The notes beneath the pieces are model-generated. The model saw only the letters and a program-made list of their open reading frames with translations. It was not told where the DNA came from and ran no database searches. Below are positions 17,159-26,670 of a stretch of DNA of 64,000 nt, piece after piece. The stretch is from Paraburkholderia sejongensis (GTDB taxonomy: Bacteria; Pseudomonadota; Gammaproteobacteria; Burkholderiales; Burkholderiaceae): the NCBI RefSeq assembly GCF_020880815.1, contig NZ_JAJITD010000009.1:186001-250000 (forward strand), read 5' to 3'. Both the position numbers and the translations under genes were made by a program. Each line of letters starts with the position of its first letter. Position 1 is the first letter of the stretch.

Positions 17159-18304
17159 TCAGAAGCTATGACGGATGCCGACCATCGCCGCGGTGGTGGA
17201 CGTGCCGGGCGCGACCGGCGCGCCATACACGATGGTCTGGTTCATGGTTCCCTTGTTGTCGACATAGCCGACCTGCGCATACGCTTTGGTTCGTTGCGAC
17301 AGGTTGTACTCCGCGCCCACCGCCACTTCACTCGAATGGTTCGCCGAGTGATTGCGATCTTTCAGGTAGTAGTAACCGGACGTGACTTTGAAGCGCGAAT
17401 TGAACTGGTAGCCGAGGCCGCCCGAGATCATTTCGAAATTCGCGGTGCTGCTTTGCGCCGGATTCTTGCCCTGACCATACGATGCCGAGATCGAGAAGCC
17501 GGAAATCGTATACATCGCGCCGAAATAAACGAGGCGATTGTTGTTCACGCCGGTCGCGGGTATCGCGGGCGCCGCCGGGTACGTGATCGGGAACGGATTG
17601 GCATCGTGGCCGTTGTAGTAGACCGCCGCCAGATTCAGCCCGTAATTGGAATACTTGAGCACTGCCGACTCGCGCGTGCCGCCCTGAAAGTGGCCTGGCG
17701 TGCCGCCCGGCGCGTATTCGAGCGCGAGCGATGCGCCATAGAATTTCGGCGAGTTATAGACCAGTGCGTTGCTGTCATACAGCGCGCCGATCGGCGCGTT
17801 GGTGCTGGTGCCGGGCCAGCCGGCGGCCTGGTTGATGCCGAGCCACGCGGTCAAAATACTGCCGAAGTACTGCGCGCCACGCACGTCGGTCTCGGCCATC
17901 GCGTAGATCATCGGCACGATCTGCCGGCCCGCGTCGAATGCACCGAACGGCCCCGAGACGCCGACGGTCGCGAACTGGTTGAAGATCGCGGTAACGCCCG
18001 GCGTGTCCGACAGGCCGAATTTGCCGTTGGTCGTATTGAACGCGCCTTGCAGCTTGAAGTTGATCTTATAGCCGCCGCCGATATCCTCGCTGCCCTTCAA
18101 GCCCCAGAAGCTCGAATAGATACCGCCGTCTTTCATCTGATAAACGTGGCCGAGATTCGGCGCATGCGGCAGAAAGGTCGCCGCCGACGTGCTCTGATAC
18201 AGAAAGCCGGTGTCGACCACGCCATAAAGCGTGACTGACGATTGCGCGTGCGCGGCCGTCGCGAACATCGCCAAAGCGATGACGCAGCATGACTTCAATT
18301 TCAT
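17159..18304 (-). CDS. Outer-membrane porin (Gram-negative porin family)
   Basis: A 381-residue porin: signal peptide ending AAHA, mature start QSSVTLYGVVDTGFLY, the turn motif FWGLKGSEDIGGGYKINFKLQG and a C-terminal AAMVGIRHSF. It differs from the porin at 7603 in long loops rich in Pro/Asn/Ala, so channel selectivity may differ. GGAGA precedes the ATG. Its position just downstream of a catabolic gene run suggests it could admit that pathway's substrate, which is inference. Confidence 0.9.
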   Translation of the reverse strand: MKLKSCCVIALAMFATAAHAQSSVTLYGVVDTGFLYQSTSAATFLPHAPNLGHVYQMKDGGIYSSFWGLKGSEDIGGGYKINFKLQGAFNTTNGKFGLSDTPGVTAIFNQFATVGVSGPFGAFDAGRQIVPMIYAMAETDVRGAQYFGSILTAWLGINQAAGWPGTSTNAPIGALYDSNALVYNSPKFYGASLALEYAPGGTPGHFQGGTRESAVLKYSNYGLNLAAVYYNGHDANPFPITYPAAPAIPATGVNNNRLVYFGAMYTISGFSISASYGQGKNPAQSSTANFEMISGGLGYQFNSRFKVTSGYYYLKDRNHSANHSSEVAVGAEYNLSQRTKAYAQVGYVDNKGTMNQTIVYGAPVAPGTSTTAAMVGIRHSF

Positions 18305-18446
18305 TGTGTCTCCAATGCAAACCCGAGTTCGCGCAATGCGCTGTCCGGTGGTCGCTTACAAAAATGGTTGGTTGTTCTGAATACCGGGCACCCGGGCCCG
18401 GCGTGTTGCGCGAATAAAAAATCCAGTTGATCGCTGCGCGCCGGTA

Positions 18447-20075
18447 TCAGACGGTCAGGTAGTAGCTGCCGAACCGCTCCCGCAACTGGTTCTTCAGCAC
18501 CTTGCCGGTCGCGCCGATCGGCACCGAATCGACGAACACCACCGCATCGGGCTTCCACCAGCGCGCTACCCGGCCGTCGAAGTACGCGAGCAGTTCGTCG
18601 CCGGCGAGCTTGCTGTCCGGCTTTTTCACGACCAGCAGCAACGGCCGTTCGTCCCACTTCGGATGCCGCGCGGCGATGCATACCGCGGTGCTGACGCCCG
18701 GATGCAGATACGCAACGTTTTCGATCGCCGACGAACTGATCCATTCGCCGCCGGACTTGATCACGTCTTTGCTGCGGTCGGTGATCTGCATGAAGCCGTA
18801 GCCGTCGATCGTCGCGATGTCGCCGGTCGGGAACCAGCCGTCGCGCAGCGGCGACGCGTCGTCGCTCGCGAAGTACTGCTGCGCGACCCAGTGACCGCGC
18901 ACCATCAGATCGCCGGCACTCTTGCCGTCCCACGGCAACTCTTCGCCTTGCGGCCCGACGACCTTCATATCGATCCCGTACAGCGAGCGGCCCTGCTTGG
19001 CCTGAATCTCGAGTTGCTGCGGCATGGGCAGCGACCGCTGAAACCCCTTGAAACTGCAGATCGTGCCGATCGGGCTCAGCTCGGTCATCCCCCATGCGTG
19101 CAGCACGTCGACCCGATGACAGTTCTGGAACGCTTCGGTCATCGCGGTCGAACAGGCCGCGCCGCCGATCACGGTACGCCGCATCGACGAGAACGTCGCG
19201 CCGAGCGCATCGACGTGCGCGAGCAGCCCTTGCCAGACGGTCGGCACGCCGGCCGACATCGTCACCTGCTCTTCCTCGATCAGTTCGTACAGCGACTTGC
19301 CGTCGAGCGCCGGACCCGGAAACACCAGCTTCGCGCCGACCATGCAGGCGATATACGGCAGACCCCACGCGTTCACATGGAACATCGGCACGACCGGCAG
19401 GATCGCGTCGCTAGCGCAGCAGTTCATCGCATCGGGCAACGCCGCCGCGTACGTGTGCAGCACCGTCGAACGGTGGCTATACAGCACGCCTTTCGGATTG
19501 CCGGTCGTGCCCGACGTGTAGCACAGCGAACAAGCGCTGTTCTCGTCGACGAGCGGCCAGTCGAACGCGTCGTCGTGCAGATTGATCAGGTCCTCGTAGC
19601 ACAGCAGGCGATCGGCGAGGCTCGACTCCTGCGGCATGTTCGCGCGATCGGTCATCGCGACATAGACCTTCGGGCTCCTGACCAGCGGCGCGACGCTTTC
19701 GATCAGCGGCAGAAATGTCATATCGAAGAACACCACGCGATCCTGCGCGTGCTCGATGATGTAAGCGAGCTGATCGACGTGCAGCCGCGGGTTCAGCGTG
19801 TGCAGCACCGAGCCGGAGCCCGATACCGCGAAATACAGCTCCATGTGGCGATAGCCGTTCCATGCCAGCGTGCCGACGCGCTCGCCCGGCTGCACGCCGA
19901 GGGTCGCCAACGCATTGGCCATGCGGCGCGCGCGTTTCGCGAGTTGCCGGTACGTATAACGGTGCACGTCGCCTTCGACGCGGCGCGACACGATCAACTG
20001 TTCGCCGTGATGGCGTTCCGCGTGGGTGAGCAGCGAAGCGACTACCAGAGGCTGCTGCATCATCAAACCTTGCAT
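18447..20075 (-). CDS. Fatty/aryl acyl-CoA synthetase (AMP-forming, AlkK-like)
   Basis: Enzyme of 542 residues of the ANL superfamily. It activates a carboxylic acid to its CoA thioester through an acyl-AMP. Motifs: CYTSGTTGNPKGV (P-loop, near 190), HAWGMTELSP, DGWFPTGDIATIDGYGFMQITDRSKDVIKSGGEWIS, and the C-terminal Lys region IGATGKVLKNQLRE. This order and length fit medium-chain acyl-CoA ligases of the AlkK/FadK type. AGGAG eight bases before ATG 20075 sets the start; the in-frame TTG at 20081 is less well placed. It heads the downstream end of the minus-strand catabolic run. Confidence 0.87.
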   Translation of the reverse strand: MQGLMMQQPLVVASLLTHAERHHGEQLIVSRRVEGDVHRYTYRQLAKRARRMANALATLGVQPGERVGTLAWNGYRHMELYFAVSGSGSVLHTLNPRLHVDQLAYIIEHAQDRVVFFDMTFLPLIESVAPLVRSPKVYVAMTDRANMPQESSLADRLLCYEDLINLHDDAFDWPLVDENSACSLCYTSGTTGNPKGVLYSHRSTVLHTYAAALPDAMNCCASDAILPVVPMFHVNAWGLPYIACMVGAKLVFPGPALDGKSLYELIEEEQVTMSAGVPTVWQGLLAHVDALGATFSSMRRTVIGGAACSTAMTEAFQNCHRVDVLHAWGMTELSPIGTICSFKGFQRSLPMPQQLEIQAKQGRSLYGIDMKVVGPQGEELPWDGKSAGDLMVRGHWVAQQYFASDDASPLRDGWFPTGDIATIDGYGFMQITDRSKDVIKSGGEWISSSAIENVAYLHPGVSTAVCIAARHPKWDERPLLLVVKKPDSKLAGDELLAYFDGRVARWWKPDAVVFVDSVPIGATGKVLKNQLRERFGSYYLTV

Positions 20076-20114
20076 TTCCAAATCTCCTGATTGCTGTCGA
20101 GTCCGCCGTGCGGC

Positions 20115-20471
20115 TCACGTCGCCGCGCCGCACGGGCGCGCCTGCGAAAGCGGCGCGCCCGGCTGGTCCAGACTCACGACCAGCTTCGAATCCACTATGG
20201 CGACCGCAAAGGTCGTCACGCTCAATCCCCCTGCTCCCGCCATCGCGCCACTGCGCACATCGAAGCGCAGGCCGTGCGCCGGGCAGCGCAGCAGGCAGCC
20301 TTCCAGTTGTCCGCTCGCCAACGCGGCGCCGTTATGCGGGCACGCGTTATCGAGTGCGTAAATCGTGCCGTCGAGGTTGAACAGCACGATGCTGCGACCG
20401 TCGACGAAAACCAGCTTGCGCTCGCCGACCGCTATCTCACCCGCGACACCCACCACCTGCCGACGCGACAT
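20115..20471 (-). CDS. Rieske-type [2Fe-2S] ferredoxin
   Basis: A 118-residue single-domain protein. The ligands are seen as CPHNG and, about 18 residues later, CPAHG, the Cys-His pairs of a Rieske cluster (NirD/BphF-like small ferredoxins). It would carry electrons to an oxygenase. GGAGG precedes the ATG. Its start overlaps the 3' end of the hydrolase gene by about 35 bases. The window holds no Rieske oxygenase large subunit, so its electron acceptor is not obvious; the neighbouring TauD-type enzyme does not normally need a ferredoxin. Confidence 0.83.
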   Translation of the reverse strand: MSRRQVVGVAGEIAVGERKLVFVDGRSIVLFNLDGTIYALDNACPHNGAALASGQLEGCLLRCPAHGLRFDVRSGAMAGAGGLSVTTFAVAIVDSKLVVSLDQPGAPLSQARPCGAAT

Positions 20472-21084
20472 CGCCGCCTCCGTGTTGCTGATTCGCCGCG
20501 GGCCGGCGCGACCAGTACAGGCGGCAAATCAACGTTTCGGCCATCGGCCATTCGCCGAAACCGGCGGCCGGGTTCAGGTGACCAACGTCGCCGAGATCGA
20601 CGAAGTTGCTGCCCCAGTCGTTCGCCATCGCCTGCACCCGTTCGAAACGCGCGAGCGGATCGTTGCGGCTCGCCGCGACGATGCTCGGGAACGGCAGCGG
20701 CTGACGCGGCACCGGCAGCCAGCCGTGCTGCGCGATCTGCTCGTGGGTCGGATAACCGGCCGGCAGCGGCGTTTCGAGGTCCGCCGGCGCCGCCAGCAGC
20801 GCGCCTTCGATCCGGCTCAAGTCGCGCCCGCGATGGCGCGCCGCCCAATGCACGGTGATCATCACGCCCGCGCTGTGCGCGACCAGGATCACGGGGCCGT
20901 CGATGCTCGCGAACGCGGCATCGAGCGCCGCGACGCGTGCTTCGCAACTGAGCTTGTCGTGCTCGAGCGGCTGCACCGAGGCCGCTTTCGGCAGCCGCTG
21001 TTCGAGCAGCGTTTGCCAATGCTCCGCGACGTGGTCGCGCAGCCCGGGGACCATCAGAATGGTCGGTGTCGTTTCGAAACTCAT
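20437..21084 (-). CDS. RBBP9/YdeN-family alpha/beta hydrolase
   Basis: A 215-residue serine hydrolase. MVPGLRDHVAEHWQTLLE at the N-terminus and the nucleophile motif VAHSAGV (Ser near 70) are typical of the RBBP9/YdeN family, with DVGHLNPAAGFGEWP carrying the catalytic His. The C-terminal 25 residues are unusually Gly/Gln-rich and overlap the next gene, so they may be a slipped end. Substrate unknown. Lies 11 bases after the dioxygenase gene and is clearly part of the run. Confidence 0.75.
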   Translation of the reverse strand: MSFETTPTILMVPGLRDHVAEHWQTLLEQRLPKAASVQPLEHDKLSCEARVAALDAAFASIDGPVILVAHSAGVMITVHWAARHRGRDLSRIEGALLAAPADLETPLPAGYPTHEQIAQHGWLPVPRQPLPFPSIVAASRNDPLARFERVQAMANDWGSNFVDLGDVGHLNPAAGFGEWPMAETLICRLYWSRRPAANQQHGGGDVASAGGGCRG

Positions 21085-21095
21085 GGCCAATTTGC

Positions 21096-21944
21096 TCAGT
21101 AGGGCTTATCGCCGATAATGCCGGCCCGCTCCATCTTGCGATGGCACGGCGGGTAGTCCATCACCGCGTAGTGCTGGGTGCTGCGGTTGTCCCAGATCGC
21201 GATGCTGTTCTTCTTCCAGCGCCAGCGCACCTGGTACTCGGGGATGTACGCCTGACTGATCAGATAGCGCAGCAATTCGCCCGCGCCCGGATTCGCGTCC
21301 TGCCCGAAGCGCACCCGTGCCGGCGTGTGGTAGTTGGTGAAATGCGTGGTGAACGCGTTCACGAACAGCACCTTCTCGCCGGTCTCCGGATGGGTCCGCA
21401 CGACCGGATGCTCGGCATCCGGAAACTGCGCCTTCAGCGCCAGACGTTTTTCGATCGGCATCGCCGCGCCGAAGCTCGCCTCGATGCTGTGGCGGCCGCG
21501 CAGATCGGCGATCTGCGTCTTCACGTGCTCCGGCAGGTTCTCGTACGCGAGGACCATGTTCGCCCACATCGTGTCGCCGCCGACCGGCGGGCATTCGACG
21601 CAGCGCAGCACCGCGCCGAACTGCGGCGCCTCGCGCCACGTCGCGTCCGCGTGCCACGCGTTTTCATAGCGGTCGTTCGGCTGCTCGGGCGTCTTGTAGA
21701 TCCGCACGAGGCCCGGATGCTCCGGATCGCTGCCCGCGACCGGATGGTCTTCCAGTTCGCCGAAGCGGCGCGCGAACGCAACGTGCTGCTCGCGCGTGAT
21801 GTCCTGATCGCGCAGGAACAGCACCCGGTGCTTCAGCAGCGCTTCGCGGATGCCCGCAAACAGACCATCGTCATGCACCGCGTCGGCGAGCTTCACATCG
21901 GTCAGTTCGGCGCCGATCGAGTAAGTCAGTTGTTCGATTCGCAT
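21096..21944 (-). CDS. TauD/TfdA-family Fe(II)/2-oxoglutarate dioxygenase
   Basis: A 282-residue enzyme. The iron ligands are HAD (AWHADATW, near 98-100) with the distal His in IWDNRSTQHYAVMDY, whose following Arg (CHRKMERAGI) would bind 2-oxoglutarate. GGDTMWANM is a typical TfdA/TauD strand. These enzymes hydroxylate sulfonates, aryloxyacids, alkyl sulfates or betaines next to the acidic group. The gene has an AAGGAG site and is followed after 11 bases by the hydrolase. The substrate cannot be told from sequence. Confidence 0.87.
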   Translation of the reverse strand: MRIEQLTYSIGAELTDVKLADAVHDDGLFAGIREALLKHRVLFLRDQDITREQHVAFARRFGELEDHPVAGSDPEHPGLVRIYKTPEQPNDRYENAWHADATWREAPQFGAVLRCVECPPVGGDTMWANMVLAYENLPEHVKTQIADLRGRHSIEASFGAAMPIEKRLALKAQFPDAEHPVVRTHPETGEKVLFVNAFTTHFTNYHTPARVRFGQDANPGAGELLRYLISQAYIPEYQVRWRWKKNSIAIWDNRSTQHYAVMDYPPCHRKMERAGIIGDKPY

Positions 21945-21954
21945 CGCAGGCTCC

Positions 21955-22935
21955 TTAGATCAGGAAGACCGACGAACCGGTCGTCTTGCGCGACTCCAGA
22001 TCGCGATGCGCCTGCGCCGCGTCCTCGAGCGCATAGCGCTGATTCAGTTCGATGCTGATTCGCTTCGATGCGATCAACCCGAAGATCTCGCCCGCCAGAT
22101 CGTTCTTCTCGGCCGGGTCGGCGATATAGTCGGCCAGCGCCGGGCGGGTCAGATACAGCGAGCCCTTCATCGCCAGCAGTTGCGGATTGAACGGCGGAAT
22201 CGGACCGGACGCGGTGCCGACGCAGACCATCAGGCCACGGCGTTTCAGCGAATCGAGCGACGCTTCGAAGGTGTCCTTGCCGACGCTGTCGAACACCACG
22301 TTCACGCCCGTGCCGCCGGTCAGTTCGCGCACCCGTTTGGCGACATCCTCACGGCCGTAATAGACGACGTGATCGCAACCATGCGCGCGGGCGATCTCGC
22401 CCTTCGCTTCGGTCGAGACCGTGCCGATCACGGTCAGGCCCAGCAGCTTTGCCCATTGCGAAACGATCAGACCGACGCCGCCGGCGGCCGCATGCAACAG
22501 AATCGAGTCGCCGGGTCGGAACGCGTGAATGCGGCGCATCAGGTACGCGGCGGTCAAACCGCGCATCGTCATGCCGGCCGCCGTTTCGCAGGAAATCGCC
22601 GCGGGCAGGCGGATCAGCGGCGCCGCCGGAATCAGCCGTTCGGTGCTGTACGCGCCGAGCGTGTTGATGAAGCCGGTGTAGGTCACGCGATCGCCGACCG
22701 ACACGTTGGTGACGTCCGCGCCCACCGCCTCGACCACGCCGGCCGCTTCCACGCCCATGCCCGCGGGCAGGGGCACCGGATACAGACCGCTGCGGAAGTA
22801 GGTGTCGGCGAAATTCAGGCCGACTGCCTGGTGGCGCAGGCGCACCTGGCCGGGGCCGGGCTCGCCCACTTCGACGTCCTCATAGCGCAAGACCTCGGGG
22901 CCGCCGGTTTCATAAAAGCGAACTGCCTTTGCCAT
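21955..22935 (-). CDS. NADPH:quinone oxidoreductase, zeta-crystallin type (MDR superfamily)
   Basis: A 326-residue zinc-free medium-chain reductase. The N-terminal half carries YEDVEVGEPGPGQVRLRHQAVGLNFADTYFRSGLYP; the Rossmann fold begins LLHAAAGGVGLIVSQWAKLLG (AAGGVG) near 150. No structural-zinc cysteine cluster is present. Such enzymes reduce quinones or enones by NADPH. It lies 10 bases before the dioxygenase start and is co-transcribed by spacing. It may reduce an unsaturated intermediate of the pathway. Confidence 0.85.
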   Translation of the reverse strand: MAKAVRFYETGGPEVLRYEDVEVGEPGPGQVRLRHQAVGLNFADTYFRSGLYPVPLPAGMGVEAAGVVEAVGADVTNVSVGDRVTYTGFINTLGAYSTERLIPAAPLIRLPAAISCETAAGMTMRGLTAAYLMRRIHAFRPGDSILLHAAAGGVGLIVSQWAKLLGLTVIGTVSTEAKGEIARAHGCDHVVYYGREDVAKRVRELTGGTGVNVVFDSVGKDTFEASLDSLKRRGLMVCVGTASGPIPPFNPQLLAMKGSLYLTRPALADYIADPAEKNDLAGEIFGLIASKRISIELNQRYALEDAAQAHRDLESRKTTGSSVFLI

Positions 22936-23032
22936 CTTGACTCTCCAATTCTTCAGGTGTTCTGATCAAGCGCCGCGCGTCTCGCGCACAGCACGTTCCA
23001 TTCGGTGCGCCGCCTTCGCGGCGCGTATCACT

Positions 23033-24355
23033 TCAGCGTGCGGCCTCGTCACGCAACGCATCGAGCCGGTCCACGTCGCCCGCATAGCCGCGTCTGCCGA
23101 TCACGAACGCGACAGCCGCGACGAGGGGCGCGAACGGCACCAGTTGCAGCGCGCCAAGCAAGCCGATCCGGTCGGCCACCAGCCCGGTCAGCACAGCCGC
23201 CGGTGCGAGACCGAGCAGGTTGTTCGCGAGCGTCAGCGTCGCGAATGCCGACGCGTGAATCGACGGCGGCGTCAGGTTCGCGACCATCGCGCCGGACGGA
23301 CCGCTGGCACCGGCGCAGAAGAACATGCCGAGACCGATCACCACCAGTTGCGCCGGACCCGCGGGCATCCTGAAGCCAATCGCGAGCAACACGAAGCACG
23401 CGAGGCAGAACACGATCGCCGCCGTCCACTTCCTTTGCCGCGCATGCTTCGCGAGCCGGTCGGCGACGTTGCCGCACACCACCATGCCGACCCCGGTCAC
23501 CAGCACGAACACCGCCGCGCACATCGCCGCCTTGCCGGTCCCCATCCCGTAGTAACGGTTCAGGAAACTCGGCAGCCACGCCCACACCGCGGCGGGCACC
23601 AGCAGATGAAGTCCACTGCCGACATACGCGCAGATCACCGAGCGGGTCGAAAACAGTCCCTTCATCAGCGCGCGCAAGCTCATCCGCACGCCGGGCCGCT
23701 CAGCCTGCCGGCCGGCGCCGGCCGGTTGCAACGGCGCGAGCCGCTTTTCGGTGACGACGAAGCGATAGACGATCACCAGCACGATCCCCATCACCGCCAT
23801 CGCGCCGAACGCCGCGCGCCAGCCCAGATGCGCGGCCACCGCGCCGCCGAGCGCCATGCCGAGCACCGAACCGAATGCGCCGCCCGCCATGAAGGTGCCG
23901 GTCAGCGTCGCGCGCAGCCGGACCGGAAAAATGCTCAGCACAACTGCGATTCCGACACTGCCGTACGCCGCTTCGCCGATCCCGACGAACGCTCGCGCCA
24001 GCAGCAGCTCGCCGAAATTCGTCGAAATCGCGCAGCCGAGCGTCGCCAGACTCCACATCGCCGCCATCAGCACGATGCTCTTCACGCGGCCCCAGCGGTC
24101 GGCCAGCACCGACAGCGGAAACGTCAGCAGACCGACCATCAATGCGACCACGCTGCTGAGCGAACCCAGTTGCGCGTCGGACAGGTGCCACGCGTCCTTG
24201 AGCAGCGGAAATACCGCGTTCAGCACCTGCCGCGACATGTAGTCGGACAGCAGCAGTCCGACCGTCAGCGCAAATACCACCCAGGCATACCCGCGCACGT
24301 CCCCGCGCGTGGCAGCCACTTCTCCCGTCGCGGGCCCTGCATGCTGCATAAGCAT
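23033..24355 (-). CDS. MFS transporter (anion:cation symporter-like)
   Basis: A 440-residue protein with 12 predicted helices. WVVFALTVGLLLSDYMSRQVLNAVFPLLK opens helix 1, VLADRWGRVKSIVLM is the loop 2-3 signature, and a charged central loop follows helix 6. GGAGGAG precedes the ATG. Embedded between BKACE and the reductase, it most likely imports the compound degraded by the run. The specific family (ACS/phthalate-like) is a guess. Confidence 0.83.
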   Translation of the reverse strand: MLMQHAGPATGEVAATRGDVRGYAWVVFALTVGLLLSDYMSRQVLNAVFPLLKDAWHLSDAQLGSLSSVVALMVGLLTFPLSVLADRWGRVKSIVLMAAMWSLATLGCAISTNFGELLLARAFVGIGEAAYGSVGIAVVLSIFPVRLRATLTGTFMAGGAFGSVLGMALGGAVAAHLGWRAAFGAMAVMGIVLVIVYRFVVTEKRLAPLQPAGAGRQAERPGVRMSLRALMKGLFSTRSVICAYVGSGLHLLVPAAVWAWLPSFLNRYYGMGTGKAAMCAAVFVLVTGVGMVVCGNVADRLAKHARQRKWTAAIVFCLACFVLLAIGFRMPAGPAQLVVIGLGMFFCAGASGPSGAMVANLTPPSIHASAFATLTLANNLLGLAPAAVLTGLVADRIGLLGALQLVPFAPLVAAVAFVIGRRGYAGDVDRLDALRDEAAR

Positions 24356-24379
24356 GGTTTGTCTCCTCCAGCTCTGCTA

Positions 24380-25435
24380 TCAGGCCGCGCGCAGCGGCAG
24401 GTTTCTCACACCTGCCTCGCGATTGGGCGCCATTCCATTGGCAACCAGCGTTTCGTCGATCGTGTCGTACTGCACGCCGATCCGGTAAATCTCGCGCGCT
24501 TCCTTGCCGGTCGCGATCTCGCGGCCCAACTCGCGCGCCACTCGCACGCACTGCTCGATCTGCTGCACCGACGTGAAGCGCCGGCCGTGTTGATCGATGA
24601 TCGTGTCTTCGATCCCGCAGCGCGGATGCAGACCCATCGACATCGCCATCATGTTGAACGGCAGCACGTTCTTCAGTAAGGACTCCGCGGTAAGCGTGCA
24701 GCCATCCGGCGCGCGATGCACGAAGTTGAAGAAGTTGAACGGATTCGGACCGTCGAAACCGCCGCCGATGCCGATCCACGTCAGATTCAGCGGGCCCTTG
24801 TAGACGCCCTTGCGCACCAGCCGCTCGAGCGTTTCGAGCGCATGAATGCCGGTCAGCTGGAAGTGCGGCTGAATGCCCGCGTTCTGCAAACGGCGCAGAT
24901 GTTCTTCGACCCATGCCGGACCCGCCGGCACCGTCATTTCGCTATACGCGGCCATGAACGCCGGGTTCGCGAGCGACGTGCCTTCCAGATATTCCGGATA
25001 GAGCAACTCCATGATGTTCATCTGCGTGGTGTTGATCGCGACCGTCACCTGATCGGGCTTCGGTTCGAGCTCGGCCAGCATGTGACGGGTGTCGTCGGAC
25101 AGCCACTTCGCGCTTTGCCCTTCGTCTTCCGGCGCGAACGAAATCGAGCCGCCGACCTGGATGATCATGTCGGGCACCGCGGCGCGCACGCCGGCGATCA
25201 GTTCGTTGAACTTGGAAAGCCGTTTCGAGCCTTTGCCGTCCAGCTCACGCACATGCAGGTGCAACACCGTCGCGCCCGCGTTGTAGCAATCGACCGCTTT
25301 CTGGATCTGTTCGTCCATCGTCACCGGGATGTCTTCCGGGAAATCTTCCGGCATCCATTCCGGACCGTACGGCGCGGTGGTGATGACAACCTTGTCCTGG
25401 TTCTCCGGGTGCAGCGAATCGTCGAGAAATTGCAT
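24380..25435 (-). CDS. Beta-keto acid cleavage enzyme (BKACE, DUF849)
   Basis: A 351-residue Zn enzyme. It condenses a beta-keto acid with acetyl-CoA to give acetoacetate and a new CoA ester. VVITTAPYGPEW at the N-terminus, the metal pair in VLHLHVR (residues about 55-60), the VGGSI strand and WIGIGGGFDG, then GLHPRCGIEDTI, match the Kce-type fold. Family substrates include 3-keto-5-aminohexanoate, dehydrocarnitine and 5-hydroxy-3-ketohexanoate. The family's specificity residues need a structural alignment. First gene of the minus-strand run, with GGAGGAG before the ATG, 233 bases from a divergent AraC regulator. Confidence 0.87.
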   Translation of the reverse strand: MQFLDDSLHPENQDKVVITTAPYGPEWMPEDFPEDIPVTMDEQIQKAVDCYNAGATVLHLHVRELDGKGSKRLSKFNELIAGVRAAVPDMIIQVGGSISFAPEDEGQSAKWLSDDTRHMLAELEPKPDQVTVAINTTQMNIMELLYPEYLEGTSLANPAFMAAYSEMTVPAGPAWVEEHLRRLQNAGIQPHFQLTGIHALETLERLVRKGVYKGPLNLTWIGIGGGFDGPNPFNFFNFVHRAPDGCTLTAESLLKNVLPFNMMAMSMGLHPRCGIEDTIIDQHGRRFTSVQQIEQCVRVARELGREIATGKEAREIYRIGVQYDTIDETLVANGMAPNREAGVRNLPLRAA

Positions 25436-25668
25436 TTACTCCTCCATCAGATTAGTGACTCACGACAGTTCTGAATCCACGCATTGACTGGCTAGCTAGA
25501 ACTTGTCGACCGATGTACCCACGATACGGCAATGCCGCGCTACACTTTTAGGATCACGCGCCAGCTTCTTATGGGTTCATGCCACTGCGTGTTAACACCA
25601 GCATTTCTATGCGGCCTACATGGAACGGCTGAAGGTTTCACTTACATGAAACGGGCGGAGACACAGCC
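25436..25668. promoter_or_regulatory. Divergent promoter region between BKACE and the AraC regulator
   Basis: 233 bases between the divergent starts. Position predicts the regulator's binding sites and both promoters here. I see TTGACT and TTGTCGACC tracts around 25477-25511 but cannot assign boxes with confidence. Confidence 0.4.
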
Positions 25669-26670
25669 ATGGAAACGATGCTGACGTCGGTAGCAATGAG
25701 CGGCTATTTCGACGTGACGCGGCGGTTTGGACTCAATCCGGTCGAACTCGCAAAACAATGCGGTGTCGACGCGGGCGAACTCGCGAATCCGAACGGCCGG
25801 GTGCCGACCGGCGCGTGCTGCCGGCTGCTGGAAGTGACAGCCGAGAAGGCGGCGTGCCCGAGCTTCGCGCTGCAAATGGCGGACACGCGCCAGACGTTCG
25901 CCACCGGCATCATGAATGTATTGCTCGCGCATAAACGCACGCTGCGCGAAGTACTGCTGGCAGCGGCTCAATACCGTCATCTATTGAATGAAGCGCTGGC
26001 GATCTACATCGAGGACACCGATCAGACCGTGACGATCCGCGAGGAAATCGTCGTGCCGCCGGGAACGCCGACGAAGCAGGCAATGGAACTTGCACTCGGC
26101 GTGCTCGCGCGCCACTCGCACTCGCTGCTCGACAAGTACTGGAAACCGCGCGAGCTGCACTTCACGCACGCGGCGCCCGCGGATCAGACTTTTCATCGGC
26201 GCTTTTTCGGCTGTCCGCTGGTATTCGGCAGCGACTTCAACGGTTTCGTCTGCGCGAGCGCCGATCTCGACTATCCGAATCCGCTTGCCGACCTCGAACT
26301 CGTGCGCTACGCGGAGAGTCTCGCGACGCCGCTGAACGTCAGCGATACCGAGTCCGCCGCGCTCGAAGTACGCAAGGCGATCTATCTGCTGCTGCCGCTG
26401 GAGCAGGCCACGGTCGAACTGGTCGCGCGTCATCTGTGTGTGAGCGTGCGCACGATGCAGCGCCAGTTGCACGCGGCCGGCACCAGCTTTTCCGAGCAGG
26501 TCGAGCAGGTGCGGCGCGAACTCGCGGTGCGCTATATGAGCAATCCGACCTATCCGATCGGGCGCGTGTCGGCACTGCTCGGTTATGCGCAGCAGGGCTC
26601 GTTCACGAACTGGTTCGTGTCGCGCTTCAGCATGACGCCGCGCGATTGGCGCGCGAATCATCCGCAATGA
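25669..26670 (+). CDS. AraC-family transcriptional regulator (OruR-like, Arabinose_bd_2 type)
   Basis: A 333-residue regulator with an N-terminal ligand-binding region and a C-terminal double helix-turn-helix at about 235-330 (ATVELVARHLCVSVRTMQRQL and IGRVSALLGYAQQGSFTNWFVSRFSMTPRDWR). The N-terminal type, with YFDVTRRFGLNPVELAKQCGV at its start, is that of OruR/ArgR-like AraC activators. It is transcribed away from the BKACE run and is the natural activator of it. The pathway substrate or an intermediate is the presumed ligand. Confidence 0.85.
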   Translation: METMLTSVAMSGYFDVTRRFGLNPVELAKQCGVDAGELANPNGRVPTGACCRLLEVTAEKAACPSFALQMADTRQTFATGIMNVLLAHKRTLREVLLAAAQYRHLLNEALAIYIEDTDQTVTIREEIVVPPGTPTKQAMELALGVLARHSHSLLDKYWKPRELHFTHAAPADQTFHRRFFGCPLVFGSDFNGFVCASADLDYPNPLADLELVRYAESLATPLNVSDTESAALEVRKAIYLLLPLEQATVELVARHLCVSVRTMQRQLHAAGTSFSEQVEQVRRELAVRYMSNPTYPIGRVSALLGYAQQGSFTNWFVSRFSMTPRDWRANHPQ

